Shown: positions 36,480 to 49,807, counted from the first letter of the stretch. The stretch is DNA of 64,000 nt from Cryptomeria japonica (GCF_030272615.1 NW_026729149.1:108763-172762); one strand, 5' to 3'. Numbers and translations are program-made. Notes: a model not told the origin generated them from the letters alone.

Positions 36480-37849
36480 ATAGGAAAATCAAAAGAACAT
36501 TAAATGATATGTATAAGAAATCTACATTCAAGATTATGAAATAAGTTTTTCATTTAAAAAATGCAAGTTTTTTAAATAGTATTTGATATCAATTCGAAAT
36601 TTAATTATTTACTTGAATTTTAAAATTTTATTTATTAATTTCAATATACATATTTTCAATCATTAATATACTAATCATAAGCACTTTCACTAATATAAAG
36701 TACTATATATACATTGAACACTTAAAAAAAATATAAAATATTTATGTAACTTATCTAAATTTTAATCTATCACATTGTAAACTAAAACAAAAAAAATAAT
36801 AATGTTATTAAAATATATTCTAAATAAAATTTTCAAATTATTTTTATATTTTCAAATTTTATAAAAAATTGCAAAAGAAAAGAAAGAGAGAAAATATAAA
36901 TTATATGAAATATAGCATTATTTTGTTTTTCTATAAAGCACAAAATTTTAACACGCAAGATTAGAACTCTTAGAAGTGGAAATCGTTGACAACAAGAGAA
37001 GGCTACATAATCCAATCAGGGTTATTATCAATGGGTGGGTGTTTCTCGATGGGTGGGAGTTTCTCAAAGCTATACCCAGGAAAGCTGTATATTCCAGACA
37101 TCTTTATGAATTGCTTGTGATATATTACAAACATTTTAGGAATGGATTGCTAATTTTTCCAATCTTGTTAAGAAAATCATATACTCATTGTAATAATTAT
37201 AATGATTCACCCTAATTATTATTCTCCTCTTGAGGTTTGGTAAGCTTCAAATTAATTGTATCAAAATATTAAGAATCATTATCATGGTAATAAAGTCAAC
37301 TAAATATGGATCAACACTGACAATAAAAGAAATGCATAATTGCAATGCAAATAAGTTATTCTATTGATTAATAGATTACAACAATTTCTTGATAATGAAT
37401 GAACTACAATTGCTAGATCATATAGAGGTGTTAGATACATTCAAAAACTTCCAAACCTTATCTTAAAAATATTCCTCATAAATTAATCTATCAAGCAATA
37501 TTGTGGTAATAAATTCAGTTGATTATAAATGCATCAAATGGAGAATTCATATAAGAAATAAAAGAAATGTAGAATTGGATAAATTGTACTATTGATTCAA
37601 TAGATAATGAATCAACTAAGTTCTCACATTATATAGAGGTGTTAGATACATTCAAAGACTTCTAGAAACTTGTCTTGGAAAAATTACATTATTAGTCTCC
37701 CCTATTGTGTGTGGTTATTACCACTTTCTCTCCTTCTATAGAGGGCTTCAATTATTTTTTGACAAAACATTGTGACCTTTTCTATGTTTGAGATATAAAT
37801 TTCTCAAACAACTTGATGTTAGTGGCTTTATGAGATCCTCTTGAAAACT

Positions 37850-39593
37850 TCAATATCCCAACAATTAAAACACAAATAAATATCCCTATTGATTCACGAG
37901 ATTAAAAGATCTTCATCAAATAACAAAACATATATAAATTTCCTTATTGTTTTAAGAGATTACATTTGTTTACATTGATAACCATCAAATATCTTACAAA
38001 AGATTCTTGATCAACATCAAATATCAAACATAGATAAATTGACTTGCTAATGATTTCTTCAGTACTTCTTCATTCATAATTAAAACAAAAACAAATTTCT
38101 CTTTTGATTCAAGAAATTACAATAACTTCGTGACAAAATATCAAAACATAGATAATTTACTCTTTTGATTCAATAAATTACAAGACCTTCTTGATAAAAT
38201 ATCAAAAGACACATAAATTTCTCTATTCATTCAAGAGATTTCGTGATTAAATAATGAAACATAGATAAAGCACCCTATTGATTAAAGAGATTACAATAGC
38301 TTCTTGATTAGCATGAATTATCAAAACATAGATAACTTGCCCTATCACTCTTTATTGCTACCTTCTTCTTTAGTTATGGCTGGATTTAATGATTTCTTCA
38401 AAAGCCTCTTGAACACCATCAAATATCAAAACACAGATAAAATCCCCTACAACCTTTTATCACTACCTTCTTCAACTATTGTTGGATCTAATGATTCATT
38501 CTTCTTGAGCTTTGATTGCTATGACTGGATCTAAAGTTTTCAATGCTTCTTCACATAAAATTAAAATAGAGAAAATCAGGAGATTACAAGAGCTTATTAT
38601 GAAATATCAAAACACAAAATTAAAACACAAATAAATTTCCATATTGATTACAAGAGCATCTTGTTAAAAAATTTAACACAAATAAATTGCCCCATTGATT
38701 CAAGACATTACAATAGCTTCTTGATCACCATCAAATATTGAAACATAGATAAATTGCCCTATCACTTTTTATTGCTACCTTCTTCTTTAGCTACGGCGGA
38801 ATCTAATGATTTCTTCAAATACAAAACATAGATAAATTTCCCAACCTCTTTCTATTGCTACCTTCTTCAACTATTGCTAGATCTAATGATTTCTTCTTCT
38901 TCATCTTTGGCTGGGTCTAATAATTCTTTCTTCAACTATGGTTGGATCTAATGATTTCTTCAATGCTAATTCACAAGAAAACAAAACACAAATAAGTCAT
39001 TATATATTTATACCTTCGTCTTTAGCTACCTTCTTGTTTAGCTATGGATGGATTAGGAGACTACATGAGCTTCTTATGAAATATCAAAACATAAAATTAA
39101 AACACAAATAAATTGCCCTATTGATTCAAGAGATTACAAGAGTTTAATATGAAACAAAAATAAATTGCCCGATTGATTTATGAAATTAGAATATTTTCTT
39201 GAGCAAATAACAAAACCCAACTAAATTGCCCTACTATTCAAGAGATTACCAGAGCTTCTTGATCAAATAGCAAAACACAAATAAATTGGCCTATTAATTC
39301 AAGCTTCTGAATCACCATCAAATGTCAAAACACAAAATATAGATCAATTACCCTATTGATTCAACAAATTACAAGCCCTATTGTTCTATTGATTCAACAT
39401 ATTACAATAGCTTCTTGATACATTTTCAACAAATTACCCTATATTGCCCTGTTGTTCTATTGATTCAACAAATTACAAGACTAACTCATAATGAAAAAAT
39501 TAGGATTCCCTCATTATATAGACTTCAAAAATATATCCTAAAAACTTGAAAATAAAGAAAAAAACTAAAACAGATTCTTCTTGATCAAATATC
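37850..39593. repeat. Degenerate tandem repeats (as at 15,135 and 46,950)
   Basis: Same two alternating motifs as 15,135-16,600: an AACACAAATAAATTGCCCTA-like unit and a GCTACCTTCTTC..GGCTGGATCTAATGATTTCT unit. It is more diverged than the 15-kb and 47-kb copies are from each other. Confidence 0.75.
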
Positions 39594-40674
39594 CAACAAT
39601 AGAGGCCTTGCTGCTGCCACACAAGAACCACCAGTGAGAAGAAAGGAAGCAACTGATCCACAAGACAAGAACACTTTTGCAAGGAAGGAATAGGATGGCC
39701 ACAAGAACCAACAACAGAAAAAGCTACCGTAGAAACCATTCCCTCATAAGTCTGTACTGACATATAACACGGAATTAGCAACAACTTTGTTAAAAGTGCC
39801 CAGATTTGCAGCTAATAGGAATTTGCAACACATATTTCATAAAAAATTGCTTGGAGTTGCAACAAATTGGACAAAAAATAAAGAAAGGATACATTGTTGT
39901 TGTTCCAAAAGAGCCAAGAACAGAAACCAAAGCAACTTCTAATAGCTAACATTTGCTGAATGCCATCTCTAGCACAATATCTCTCTTTCTTGATTTGCCT
40001 TGTATACATCAGAGCATTTTTTGGATGTATACTGATCCACGTGACTGATAGAGAGCTCATAATGCAGTAAATGCATGTTGCAATCCACATGATGCTCATA
40101 ATTTGGGTCTCTTAATTTAGCATACATCTATGGCAACATTTGAGCAATGCTAGGTATTCTTGGGGTACTTTTTTCAAAAGATTGAAGCAGCAAGCGTTGA
40201 CGACAGTAAATAAGAATGTCCTTTTACATGTGCTTTGCTCTCATTTGTAATACAAGCAGCCCTTCTAGTCTCCATATCTCATCAAATGCTCCCTTTTGCA
40301 CTAGATTTATTACAAGAGTGACTCATGGCCTTAAAGCATTAAATATTCAAACAAAGGAAATCCATTTTGGGAGAAAGTGCATTCAGTGGTCTATGTTATG
40401 CATGATCCACATTTTCTATGAGAGTACCCGCTGCATGAGAACATGCAGCATGTTCAGTTTGGGGGAGAAGCTGATGTGCAGTCTTTTGCATGTGTGTCAT
40501 ACCACAAATCTTGTGACCATTCATAACTTTTTCTGTATGAGATTGTGGGGATAAGAAAGCAGCATATGGTGTAACATTTTGAAGATTATTTTAGAGCATC
40601 ATAGCACATATTTAAGGCAGCCACAACAAGAGGCAACCATGTAAGTTTTAGTCTGGTCTACTACTATTTAGTAA
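39594..40674. other. Unique stretch, no recognised gene
   Basis: Short ORFs on both strands (39,500-39,784 and 39,812-40,099 minus; 40,216-40,554 plus) show no motif I know. Near 40,455-40,480 the plus strand reads TTTGGGGGAGAAGCTGATGT, which resembles a gypsy polypurine tract followed by TG, so a decayed LTR in plus orientation is possible. GAACATG-CAG-CATGTTC there is a small palindrome. Confidence 0.35.
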
Positions 40675-41300
40675 TATTTTGAGGTAGTACATTTAGAGCC
40701 ATCTCAATACTAGCATTTGGAAACATTTTGGCATCAATGCTGAGGTAGATATTGTAAACGGGTTGGGCAGATTTGAACGTATTTGAACAATAGTACTTCT
40801 TGCATGTATATTTTATGTTTGCCACCAATACTTAGAAATTCAATAATTAGAGGGCATTTTTAATATGTTGGGCAAGTGTTTTTGTTACGTGGTTAATTGT
40901 TGAGCCATTGTATGGTTTCAACTATGCATTTGTTTGGAGTGACATTAACATTTGAGAACAAACAATACTGTTCATAGTGGTTCTGGGTAGATAACATTGT
41001 GAGACAGTCATCCTAAATTATTGTTCATATACCCAAACAAAGCCATTAGAAGAAGTATCATGTGGTCAACTGTTCGAGCATACCGTTGCAATTGTATTTG
41101 TTGAAATTTGATTGGTGACTGGCCTTAGACCACCATAGATAAGCCCAACATGTTTTTAAAAGTACTAAAAAAGGTTTCATCATGTCTTGAGATCTGAGAA
41201 CTGGGTTCTTGTGATTTTTGGAGAGCGAATTCATAAAATCATAATGAACAAACCAAATGAATTTCTCACCTATCTAGTGCACAATTTTCAAGAAATTAGC
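40675..41300 (-). repeat. Flank repeat without the gypsy LTR (candidate empty site)
   Basis: Matches 2,570-3,203 in full, including the sequence up to AAGAAATTAGCCACTGTC, but then continues CACCTATATCC instead of entering the LTR. In the other copies the LTR begins right after CCAATGTC. Confidence 0.7.
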
Positions 41301-42896
41301 CACTGTCACCTATATCCAATTTGCCTTTCACTTGAGATCCGTGCATATGTTGGCTCTGATCTTTAGATGGGAAATGCACTATATGAAAAGAAACAAAGAC
41401 ACAAAGATATAGGCAATTCTAGTTCATGATTTCCTAGAAAATGACCACTGTCACCTAAAGCCATTTTCCTTTTATCTAGAAATACATGTATAAAAAAGCT
41501 CTAACTTTTGTCATAGAAATGCAATGGGATAGTTGAAACCTGCCTGCAAAATTTTAGAAAACCCAGTTTCACTTTGTGAGAAAATGGTTAAGAAAAACAT
41601 TACTGCAATTTGTGATGCAATTCCACTAGAATCGCTTGCAGTCAGTTTGAAAGTGCTTCTCAGCAAGAAGTTTTGTATTCTATCATCATCATCAGTTGGG
41701 TTACCATAAAAGTGCTAACAAGTGATTTTATTTATTATGCATTGAAAAATGGAAGCAACATTCAATTTGGGTTGGTGAATTCATAATAGTGGGTTACACT
41801 TTCAGCGATGAAAAAACGGTTGTCATTTGACAAAAATAAAATTTTACATCCTTTCAAATGAATGGGATATTTCGAGCGAAGAGATATTTGTGTTCGCTCA
41901 AAAGAAGTATTTCGAAATGAATGGCCCTATTTTGGTGGGTTCATTCGAAGGTCTCGTTGGCCTATTTTTTTATTAATAAAAAAAGGGTTTGAGTGAATAG
42001 CCCCTTCAAATGAACTCTTTGATATAGGGTCCTTTATAAAAAAAAAGGTATAATTGTTAAAAATGACAGTTACATTGCCGTTTTTGATATCAATGAAGAG
42101 GAGCCAAACCAACCTACAAACATTGAACCAAAAATAGCTTTATCAACTACAAATTCATCTCATTCACATCTACACTAGGTTGGTGATCCAAGCTTCTTTG
42201 TTCCATCCAATTTCATTCATTTAGCTCATTCTCATTCAGCTCTTGCTTTGAATGATTTCAATTTCATCTAAGTTTCTATTTGTATCTTTCATTGTCTATT
42301 CATGAATGTTCTCTTTGTATCTTTTATCATATATTCATGTGTGTTCTTTATGTGATCTTTTTGTTGAACTGTGAGAGTTAATAGAGATAAAAGATAAAAG
42401 ATAAAAATTTTCATAAAAACTCTTGATAATGTTGCTCCTATAAAAACTAAGATTTTCAACTCAACTTGTTACCTGTTGGTGAATACAAATTTAACCCTAG
42501 GAGAACTAAACATTTATCAAGAGTATAGCGAAATGGTGGAGGTGCGATTTATCACCAACACTAACATGTATTAAAAATGTTTGTAAAGTGATTTCCTCAC
42601 AAGAATTATGTTCCAACTGAGTCATTAAGTTAGTAAGACTGACTTTATTCAAACCTTTGCTAAACTAACATATTCACAAGCATTGTACCCCAATGGAGCC
42701 TATAGTGTAACAGGATTCAATATCATATTTTTAAGAGACATGACTGTACAAATGTGGTCCCAATAGCTCAACAATATAGTAAGAAATTCAATGAAAAATA
42801 CTTTAAACAAAAATTCCTCAAATAGGCATTAAAATGAAGTAATAAGCATTAGTTCATGGTTATGGGTGAACAAGAAGTAATTATAAGTAGATAAAA
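41301..42896. other. Unassigned AT-rich DNA with two short internal duplications
   Basis: A stretch at about 41,283-41,345 is imperfectly repeated about 145 bases later (41,428-41,490), sharing CCACTGTCACCTA. About 34 bases are repeated in tandem near 42,288-42,360 (TTTGTATCTTT..TATTCATG). No gene is seen. The 61-codon minus ORF at 41,927-42,112 has no recognisable feature. Confidence 0.4.
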
Positions 42897-45345
42897 TATT
42901 GTGTAAGAAGATGAAATTTCAACAACGCAACAATTTCATTGTAGTCTACCCTAGGCAATTGTCAATATCCTTTGGCTACAATCCTTGCCTTATGTTTTTG
43001 CACACCACGATTTACATGCAATTTTATTTTGTAAAATCATTTAACTATCATCACATATTTTTTCGTATGGAATACTCCCTAACTCTCATGTTTGATTATT
43101 TCAATAGCATCTATTTTCTCATCCATTGCATTTACTAGAATTTATTCTTTCATTGCTTCTTCAAAATTAATTGGATCATCTACATGTGAATATAAGAAAA
43201 AAAAAAGAAGTCATAGTTGCATTATTTTCATCTTCATTTTTCTCATTAATCTCTCTTAAACTTATTATTTTGGTCTTCGTAAGCTTTCTAATGTGTGTTT
43301 TGACCTGTCACTTGAACTTGTGGAATGTGAGCTTTATGGTCCAACACCAAGAGTCCCAATTGAAGATGGTATTTGTTGAACATTGATGGAGCATTTTATT
43401 TAGTGCGTAGGGCTACCCTTATGCTTGAGGATAGTATCACTTGACCAATTTGTTAACCTTGAATGGGTGTAGTAGGAGTGACATTTAGAGGAGTACATAC
43501 TGGTATAAAATCTTTGTTTTCTTCTCATGGTAAGTTGGTTGTAATATTGATTGTTTTATCCAAACTTACATCCCATGCTTCATCTTCTATAGATTGCACA
43601 CCTCTAGTGATTATGACTCTCTTGATTATTGGATTATGTATCTTTTTTTCCTTTGATTCATCACTATAACCTATAAATATGTATTTTTCTCCTTTGTTAT
43701 CTAGTTTTCTTCTTTATTCATCTAGGACTTATACATATGCCACACATATATATACTCTCATATGAGAAATATTATGTTTTCTTCCACTTCATGTTTCTTC
43801 CAAAATTTATATTGGTGACGCTTTTGATGAAACATCTATTCATTATACATGTTGTACATGCTACAAGTTCAACCCAATACTCATTTATGAAGTGTGTTGC
43901 TTTCAACATGTTCCTTGATATTTCCATGATTGTCCCACTTTTCGTGCCAGCCACACCATTTTGTTGAAGGGTATACCTTGTGGTAAATTGTTTGTGGATA
44001 CCTTTATGTGGAATCATCATTGAATGTGAAGAAGTAGTAGGTTCCAGTAATTGAAGGTATTTCCATTGGTCCATACAAATATGAGTGAACAATCTCCAAT
44101 GGCATTTTTGCACGTATAGACCTTCATATTCCCTATTTTGTTTACCCAAGATACAACCTTCACATATTCTATTTTGTTTTTCTATTAAGGGCAACCCCTT
44201 GACCATTATTTTCTTATATAATATAAGTTTGAACCTCCAATGTTTAAGTGTTCAATTCATAAGTTCCATAAGCAATTTTCATCTTTAATTTCTTCATCAA
44301 AGATTATTTGGGCGATTGTTGTAGTTTTCTCTTCTTCCTCTCGTGAGTTTGTTGAAGGATGTTCTTGAGCAAATTCTACCTTCAAATTTGGTTTAAACCT
44401 TAAGGAAAATATTTTATTGCTTCTCATTAGGACCTTGGCTATAAGATGGTTACTAGGAAATTTATCTAAAATTGTGTGGTTTTTTTATGAAAAATATTCT
44501 ATGCCCCTTTTGAACAAGCTACTCTATACTCATGAATTTATGCTTCAAGCTAGGAAAAAAATACACATTTGAGGTAAAAAATATCCACCCTTGTTAGGTT
44601 AGAATGTTGAAATTTTCTTTTCCTATAACTAAAACTTTGTTATCATTCCCAAATCTGACATCTAATTTTACACTTCCATCCAAACTAGAAAATAGTTCTA
44701 AGTTCCATATCGTATGATTGCTACAATAGCAGTGTAATAACCATGTCTTTTTCATTTTCTTGTGCAACATAAAAAGCGATTCACATATTTCTTTGGTAAA
44801 ATTGGACTTTTTTTTGTCTAGAATCATATTGTTTCTTGCTAAATTCATTTAAATAATGCTCATAGTTCTTGTAGTGATGATATTAAATTGAAGAATTATC
44901 ATACCCTTGGTTCTGAGGCTGATTTGGAGTTGACATTTGATGGTTTCCTCTTCCACTTAAGTTCTCACTTGAGTTTGATGATTTGGTTCTTCCACTTCTA
45001 TATGAGTTTCTTTTTCTACCTTTGAAATTTGATCTTTATCTACTTCTACCATGGTTGATTAAGATTTGTGTCTTGAAGGCATGCTCCAACCTTGAATTTG
45101 CTGACCGACTTATCCTATGCTTATGAGAAATGAGAGATGCATGCAACTGATCATCTAAAAATTGTGAAAGATTAACTGTTTCTTCTGTGGCCACCACAAT
45201 AGATTCAAATCTTTTAAGAAAAGTTTTTATAATTTTCTCAGCCACTCTCCTATCTTCAAGAGTTCCAACATGTAATCTTGTGAACAAAACAATGCCTCCA
45301 TTATGATTACCCAATAGTTATAATTTTTGCTATTAAACTGAAGAA
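42897..45345 (-). pseudogene. Ty1/copia gag-pol remnant
   Basis: Read downwards. First is a gag segment (45,314-45,036; LEDRRVAEKIIKTFLKRFES), then a decayed zinc knuckle near 44,880-44,840 in which most Cys are lost. The protease region is at 44,848-44,594 and reads WLLHCYCSNH where DSGCSNH is usual, so the catalytic Asp is gone. The GAG-pre-integrase and integrase segment is at 44,290-43,772 (CEGCILGKQNR, QQNGVAGTKSGTIMEISRNM), with an internal deletion that removes the middle of the catalytic core. Its continuation is at 43,690-43,540 (KGEKYIFIGYSDESK). The start of RT is at 43,140-42,897 (NAMDEKIDAIE, QKHKARIVAKGY). The rest of RT and RNase H are absent. Many stops; a relic unrelated to the Sirevirus-like element. 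Confidence 0.88.
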
Positions 45346-46949
45346 ACTGAACAAATCAAAAGAGCATTAAATGATATGTATAAGAAATCTACAAAGAAGA
45401 TTATGAAATATGTTTTTCGTTTCAAGACTGCAGGTTTTTTTTTGGAGTGAATAAGAAGACACGGTAAGCTGAAAGAGAATGTAATACAAACCAATTTCTG
45501 AGTCTTTCATTGGTCTTGTATGCAGCTATCTGCTGTCTCGAGCTACTTCCCACGCCATTCAACACTTCTTCAGCCTGCATAGCGCTTTGATTTTCTTGTC
45601 TTTTTTCCCAGGTTGGCTGCCTTCCAGATGCTTAAGCAGCCTTCTAACTTCTTCATTTTTTCTAATGTTGTTTTAAAACTGCACATATATATGACTATAT
45701 TAATTTTTATATCTCATCTATTTCAACCTTGCCTTAGAAACATCAAACAAAAACTAAGAATGAAAACAAAACCATTAACTTGAAAACCATATACATTGAA
45801 CACTTTAAAAAATATTAAATATAATCATGTTATTAAATATATCACATTGTAAACTAAAACAAAAAAAATAATCATGTTATTAAAATATATTCTAAATAAA
45901 ATTTTAAAATTGTATTTAGTATTTTCAAATTTTATAAAAATTTGTAAAACAAAAGAGAGAAAGGAAATCTAAATTATATGAAATATAGCATTATTTTGCT
46001 TTTCTCTAGAGTACAAAATTTTAACACATAGGATTAGAACCCTTAAAATGGAGATTGTTGACAACAAGAGAAGACTACATAATCCAATTGGGGTTATTAT
46101 TCAATGGGTGGGTGTTTCTGGATGGGTGGAGGTTTCTCAAAGCTATACCTAGGAAGGCTATATATTCCAGACATCTTTATGAATAGATTGCGATATTTTA
46201 TAGACATCTTAGGAATGGATTGCTAATTTTACCTATCTTGTTAACAAAATCATATACTCATTGTAATCATTATAATGATTCACTCTAATTATTATTCTCC
46301 TCTTGATGTTTGGTAATCAATATAATTGGAAATTTCAAATTAATTGTATCAAAACATTAGGAAGCATTATTATGGTAATAAAGTCAATTAAATATGGATC
46401 CACACTGATAATAAAAGAAACATAATTGCAATGCAAATAAATTATTCTATTGATTAATAGATTACAACAATTTCTTTATAATGAATGAACTACAATTGCT
46501 ACATCATATAGAGGTGTTAGATACATTCAAAGAGTTCAAAAGCTTATCTTAAACATATTCCTCAGTAATTAATCTATCAAGCAATACTTTGGTAATAAAT
46601 TCAGTTAATTATAAATGCATCAAATGGAGAATCCATACAAGAAATAAAAGAAATGCAGAATTGGATAAATTGTTCTACTGATTCAATAGATAATGAATGA
46701 ACTACAATTCTCACATTATATAGAGGTGTTAGATACATTCAAAGACTTCTAGAAACTTGTCTTGGAAAAATTACATGATTAGTCTCCCCTATTATGTGTG
46801 GTTATTACCACTTTCTCTCCTTCTATAGAGGGCTTCAATTATTTTTTGACAAAACATTGTGACCTTTTCTATGTCTCAGATATAAATTTCTCAAACAAAT
46901 TGATGTTAGTGGCTTTATGAGATACCCTCAAAAACTTCAATATCCCAAG
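45346..46949. other. AT-rich duplicated DNA with a small gene-like patch
   Basis: Mostly the partner of 36,480-37,850. The patch 45,470-45,665 has more balanced base composition, has no counterpart in the partner and can be read for ~40 residues in more than one minus-strand frame (for example MQAEEVLNGVGSSSRQQIAA). On the plus strand a pyrimidine tract ending TTTTTTCCCAG|GTTGG looks like a 3' splice site. It may be a captured exon; not identified. Confidence 0.35.
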
Positions 46950-49303
46950 AACTAAAACACAAATAAATATCCCTATTGATTAAAGCGATTAAAATACCTA
47001 TATCAAATAACATAACATATATAAATCGCCTTATTGTTTCAAGAGATTACATTTATTTCTTGATAACCATCAAATATATTACAAAAGATTTTTGATCAAC
47101 ATCAAATATCAAAACATAGATAAATTGCCTTGATAATGATTTCTTTAGTGCTTCTTCACTCATAATTAAAACACAAACAAATTGCTCTATTGGTTCAAAA
47201 GATTACAATAACTTCTTGACAAAATATCAAAACATAGATAAATTGCTATGTTGATTCAAGAAATTACAAGACCTTCTTGATCACATATCAAAAGACACAT
47301 AAATTTCTCTATTCATTCAAGAGATTACAAGAGATTCTTGATTAAATAATGAAACACAGATAAAACAACCTATTGATTCAAGAGATTACAATAGCTTCTT
47401 AATTAGCATCAAATATCAAAACATAGATAACTTACCCTATCACCTTTTATTGCTACCTTCTTCTTTAGCTATGGCCGGATTTAATGATTTCTTCAAAAGC
47501 CTCTTGATCACCATCAAATACCAAAACACAAATAAAAATCCCTACCACCTTTTATTGCTACCTTCTTCAACTATGGTTGGGTCTAATGATTCCTTCTTCT
47601 TCAGCTATGATTGCTATGACTAGATCTAATACTTTCAGTGCTTCTTCACATAAAATTAAAACACAAATAATGGAGATTACAAGAGCTTATTATGAAATGT
47701 CAAAAAAAAAAATTAAAACACAAATAAATTTCCCTATTGATTACAAGAGCTTCTTGATCAAATAGTTTAACACAAATAAATTGCCCCATTGATTCAAGAG
47801 ATTACAATAGCTTCTTGATCACCATCAAATATGGAAACATAGATAAATTACCCTATCACTTTTTATTGCTACCTTCTTCTTTATCTACGGCTGGATCTAA
47901 TGATTTCTTCAAATACAAAACATAGATAAATTTCCCTACTACTTTTTATTTCTACCTTCTTCAACTATGGCTAGATCTAATGATTTCTTCTTCTTCATCT
48001 ATGGCTGGGTCTAATAATTCTTTCTTCAACTATGGTTGGATCTAATGATTTCTTCAGTGTTTTTTCACATGAAAATAAAACACAAATAAGTTATTCTATA
48101 TTTCTACCTTCTTCTTTAGCTATGGATGGATCTATTTCAGGAGATTACAAGAGCTTCTTATGAAATATCAAAACACAAAATTGAAACACAAATAAGTTGC
48201 CTTATTGATTATAAGAGATTCTTGATCAAATAATTTAACATAGATAAACTGCCCTATTGATTCAAGTTATTATAACAACTGCTTGATCACCATAAATTAT
48301 AAAAGCATAAATAAATTGCCCTGTAAGTTTTTACTGCTACCTTCTTCTCTAGCTATTGCTAGATATAATGGTTTATTCAAAATCTTCTTGATCACCATCA
48401 AATATCAAAACACAGATAAATTGTCTTTATCACTTTTTATTGATACCTTATTCAACTGTGACTGGATCTAATGATTCCTTCTTCTTCAGCTATGGCTGGA
48501 TCTAATGATTTCTTCATAGAAAATTAAAACAACAGATATATTACCCTATATTGCTACCTTCTTCTTCAGCGATGGATGGATCAGGAGACTACATGAGCTT
48601 CTTATGAAATATCAAAACACAAAATCAAAACACAAAATTAAAATGCAAATAAATTGTTCTATTGATTCAAGAGATTACAAGAGTTTAATATGAAACACAA
48701 ATAAATTGCCCTCTTGATTTAAGAAATTAGAAGAGTTGCTTGATCAAATAACAAAACCCAACTAAATTGCCCTACCGTTCAGGAGATTACAATAGCTCCT
48801 TGATCAAATAGCAAAACACAAATTAATTGCCCTATTAACTCAAGCTTCTCGATCACCATCAAATGTCAAAACGCAAAATATAGATCAATTATCCTATTTA
48901 TTCAACATATTACAAGCCCTATTGTTCTATTGATTCAATATATTACAATAGCTCCTTGAAGCATTTTCAAAGATCAGACTAACTCATAATGAAAAAATTA
49001 GGATTGCCTCATTATATAGACTTCAAAAAATATCCTAAAATCTTGAAAATAAGAAAAAAACTAAAACAGATTCTTCTTGATCAAATATCAAAGATCGGAC
49101 CAATTGTCTGCCTCATTATTTAGACGTCTTCCAAAAACTTAGAAACTTGTTTTAAAAACTTAAAGATGAAAAAGAAACAACTAAAACAGATTTTAGAAAA
49201 AACTAAAACTTAAAAACTAAAACAGATTTTACTCCCTAGTCATGCTAAATAAAACTAAGTGAAATGACTTGGCGACAAATAGCTTTTGATCTTCATTGAT
49301 ATT
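46950..49303. repeat. Degenerate tandem repeats downstream of the RING gene
   Basis: Irregular alternation of the AACACAAATAAATTGCCCTA-type and GGCTGGATCTAATGATTTCT-type units up to about 48,970, then unique AT-rich sequence to the stop codon of the RING gene. The part from 47,716 is the source or twin of 15,135-16,726. Confidence 0.8.
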
Positions 49304-49807
49304 CTAAATGTCGACACTATCTTTGCTTTGTTTGGGAAATTCTGTTCTGCAGACAGGACAAGTATTCTGCCGCTCCAACCATTGGCGAATGCATTTAGTA
49401 TGGAATATATGATTCTCATTACAAGGCATCTCGCATGCTTGTTCCTCCACCAGAAAATTATCAAGGCAAATTGCACATATGGAGCCTTCACTAATATGCT
49501 TGTATGAGATTTCTTTCATCGTCTCCTTTCTTGCAGGTACATATCCGACTTCATCAAACACTTCATTGACTGCACTACGGAGTCTTTCAAGGAATGCATC
49601 CATGGTATTAGGATCACTCAGATGATTTGCAAATGACCCATATGCGCCATCCTCTTCTCCTATCTGCCGAACAAAAGCTTCGACATCCATATTTCTTCTA
49701 TTCGTTACTATTATTATACGGATGATTGGGCTTAAAAAGTTTTGGTGTATGAACATAACATCTCCTCCCTCTATATATAATAAGCTTCCATACACCCTAA
49801 AGCTCAT
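49304..49807 (-). CDS. RING-H2 finger protein, probable E3 ubiquitin ligase
   Basis: A single open frame of 167 codons. The C-terminal half carries a complete RING-H2 finger with ligands Cys111, Cys114, Cys129, His133, His136, Cys139, Cys150 and Cys153 (CAIC..MPC..H..H..C..CPVC). The family transfers ubiquitin from an E2 enzyme to substrates. The spacing Cys129-x3-His133 is longer than the common C-x-H but within the RING consensus. Trp143 and the Pro after the seventh Cys, typical E2-contact positions, are present. No transmembrane anchor is convincing; residues 1-39 may not be coding, because Met40 (49,690) starts a cleaner protein of 128 residues and a TATA-like box lies between the two Mets. 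Small cytosolic stress-type RING ligases of plants are the closest class I know; the exact orthologue is not claimed. Its last third is duplicated as a pseudogene at 16,727-16,877. Confidence 0.85.
   Translation of the reverse strand: MSFRVYGSLLYIEGGDVMFIHQNFLSPIIRIIIVTNRRNMDVEAFVRQIGEEDGAYGSFANHLSDPNTMDAFLERLRSAVNEVFDEVGYVPARKETMKEISYKHISEGSICAICLDNFLVEEQACEMPCNENHIFHTKCIRQWLERQNTCPVCRTEFPKQSKDSVDI
49772..49784 (-). promoter_or_regulatory. TATA-like box favouring the Met40 start of the RING gene
   Basis: Minus-strand TTATTATATATAG lies about 85 bases upstream of the Met40 codon at 49,690. A second TATA-like string (minus AATTATATATATT) at about 49,917-49,929 is about 110 bases upstream of the first Met. 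Either could serve, so the start is undecided. Confidence 0.4.

Larger units (their letters stand above)
35888..39593. repeat. Old duplication, partner of ~45,270-49,089
   Basis: Collinear but clearly diverged match: copia gag piece, AT-rich block (36,700-36,960 with 45,780-46,020), a shared 'GTTGACAACAAGAGAAG' stretch (36,985 and 46,050), and the degenerate tandem-repeat DNA. Indels of hundreds of bases distinguish the two. It ends at CTTCTTGATCAAATATC (39,593), short of the RING gene, so the gene itself was not carried. Confidence 0.85.

Noticed and set aside
36976-37215. 79-codon plus-strand ORF MEIVDNKRRLHNP..
   Set aside because: The diverged copy at 46,050 is shifted out of frame after about 15 codons, so the DNA but not the protein is conserved.
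37850-39593. Possible CRISPR-like or satellite array
   Set aside because: Units vary in length and sequence and have no constant repeat with unique spacers; a plant nuclear context makes CRISPR implausible.
39500-40554. Three ORFs of 94-112 codons
   Set aside because: No motifs, one begins inside duplicated tandem-repeat DNA, and composition is like non-coding neighbours.
41800-42110. Possible small inverted-repeat transposon
   Set aside because: Strings such as TTTCAAATGAA recur, but no matching terminal repeats or target duplication could be defined.
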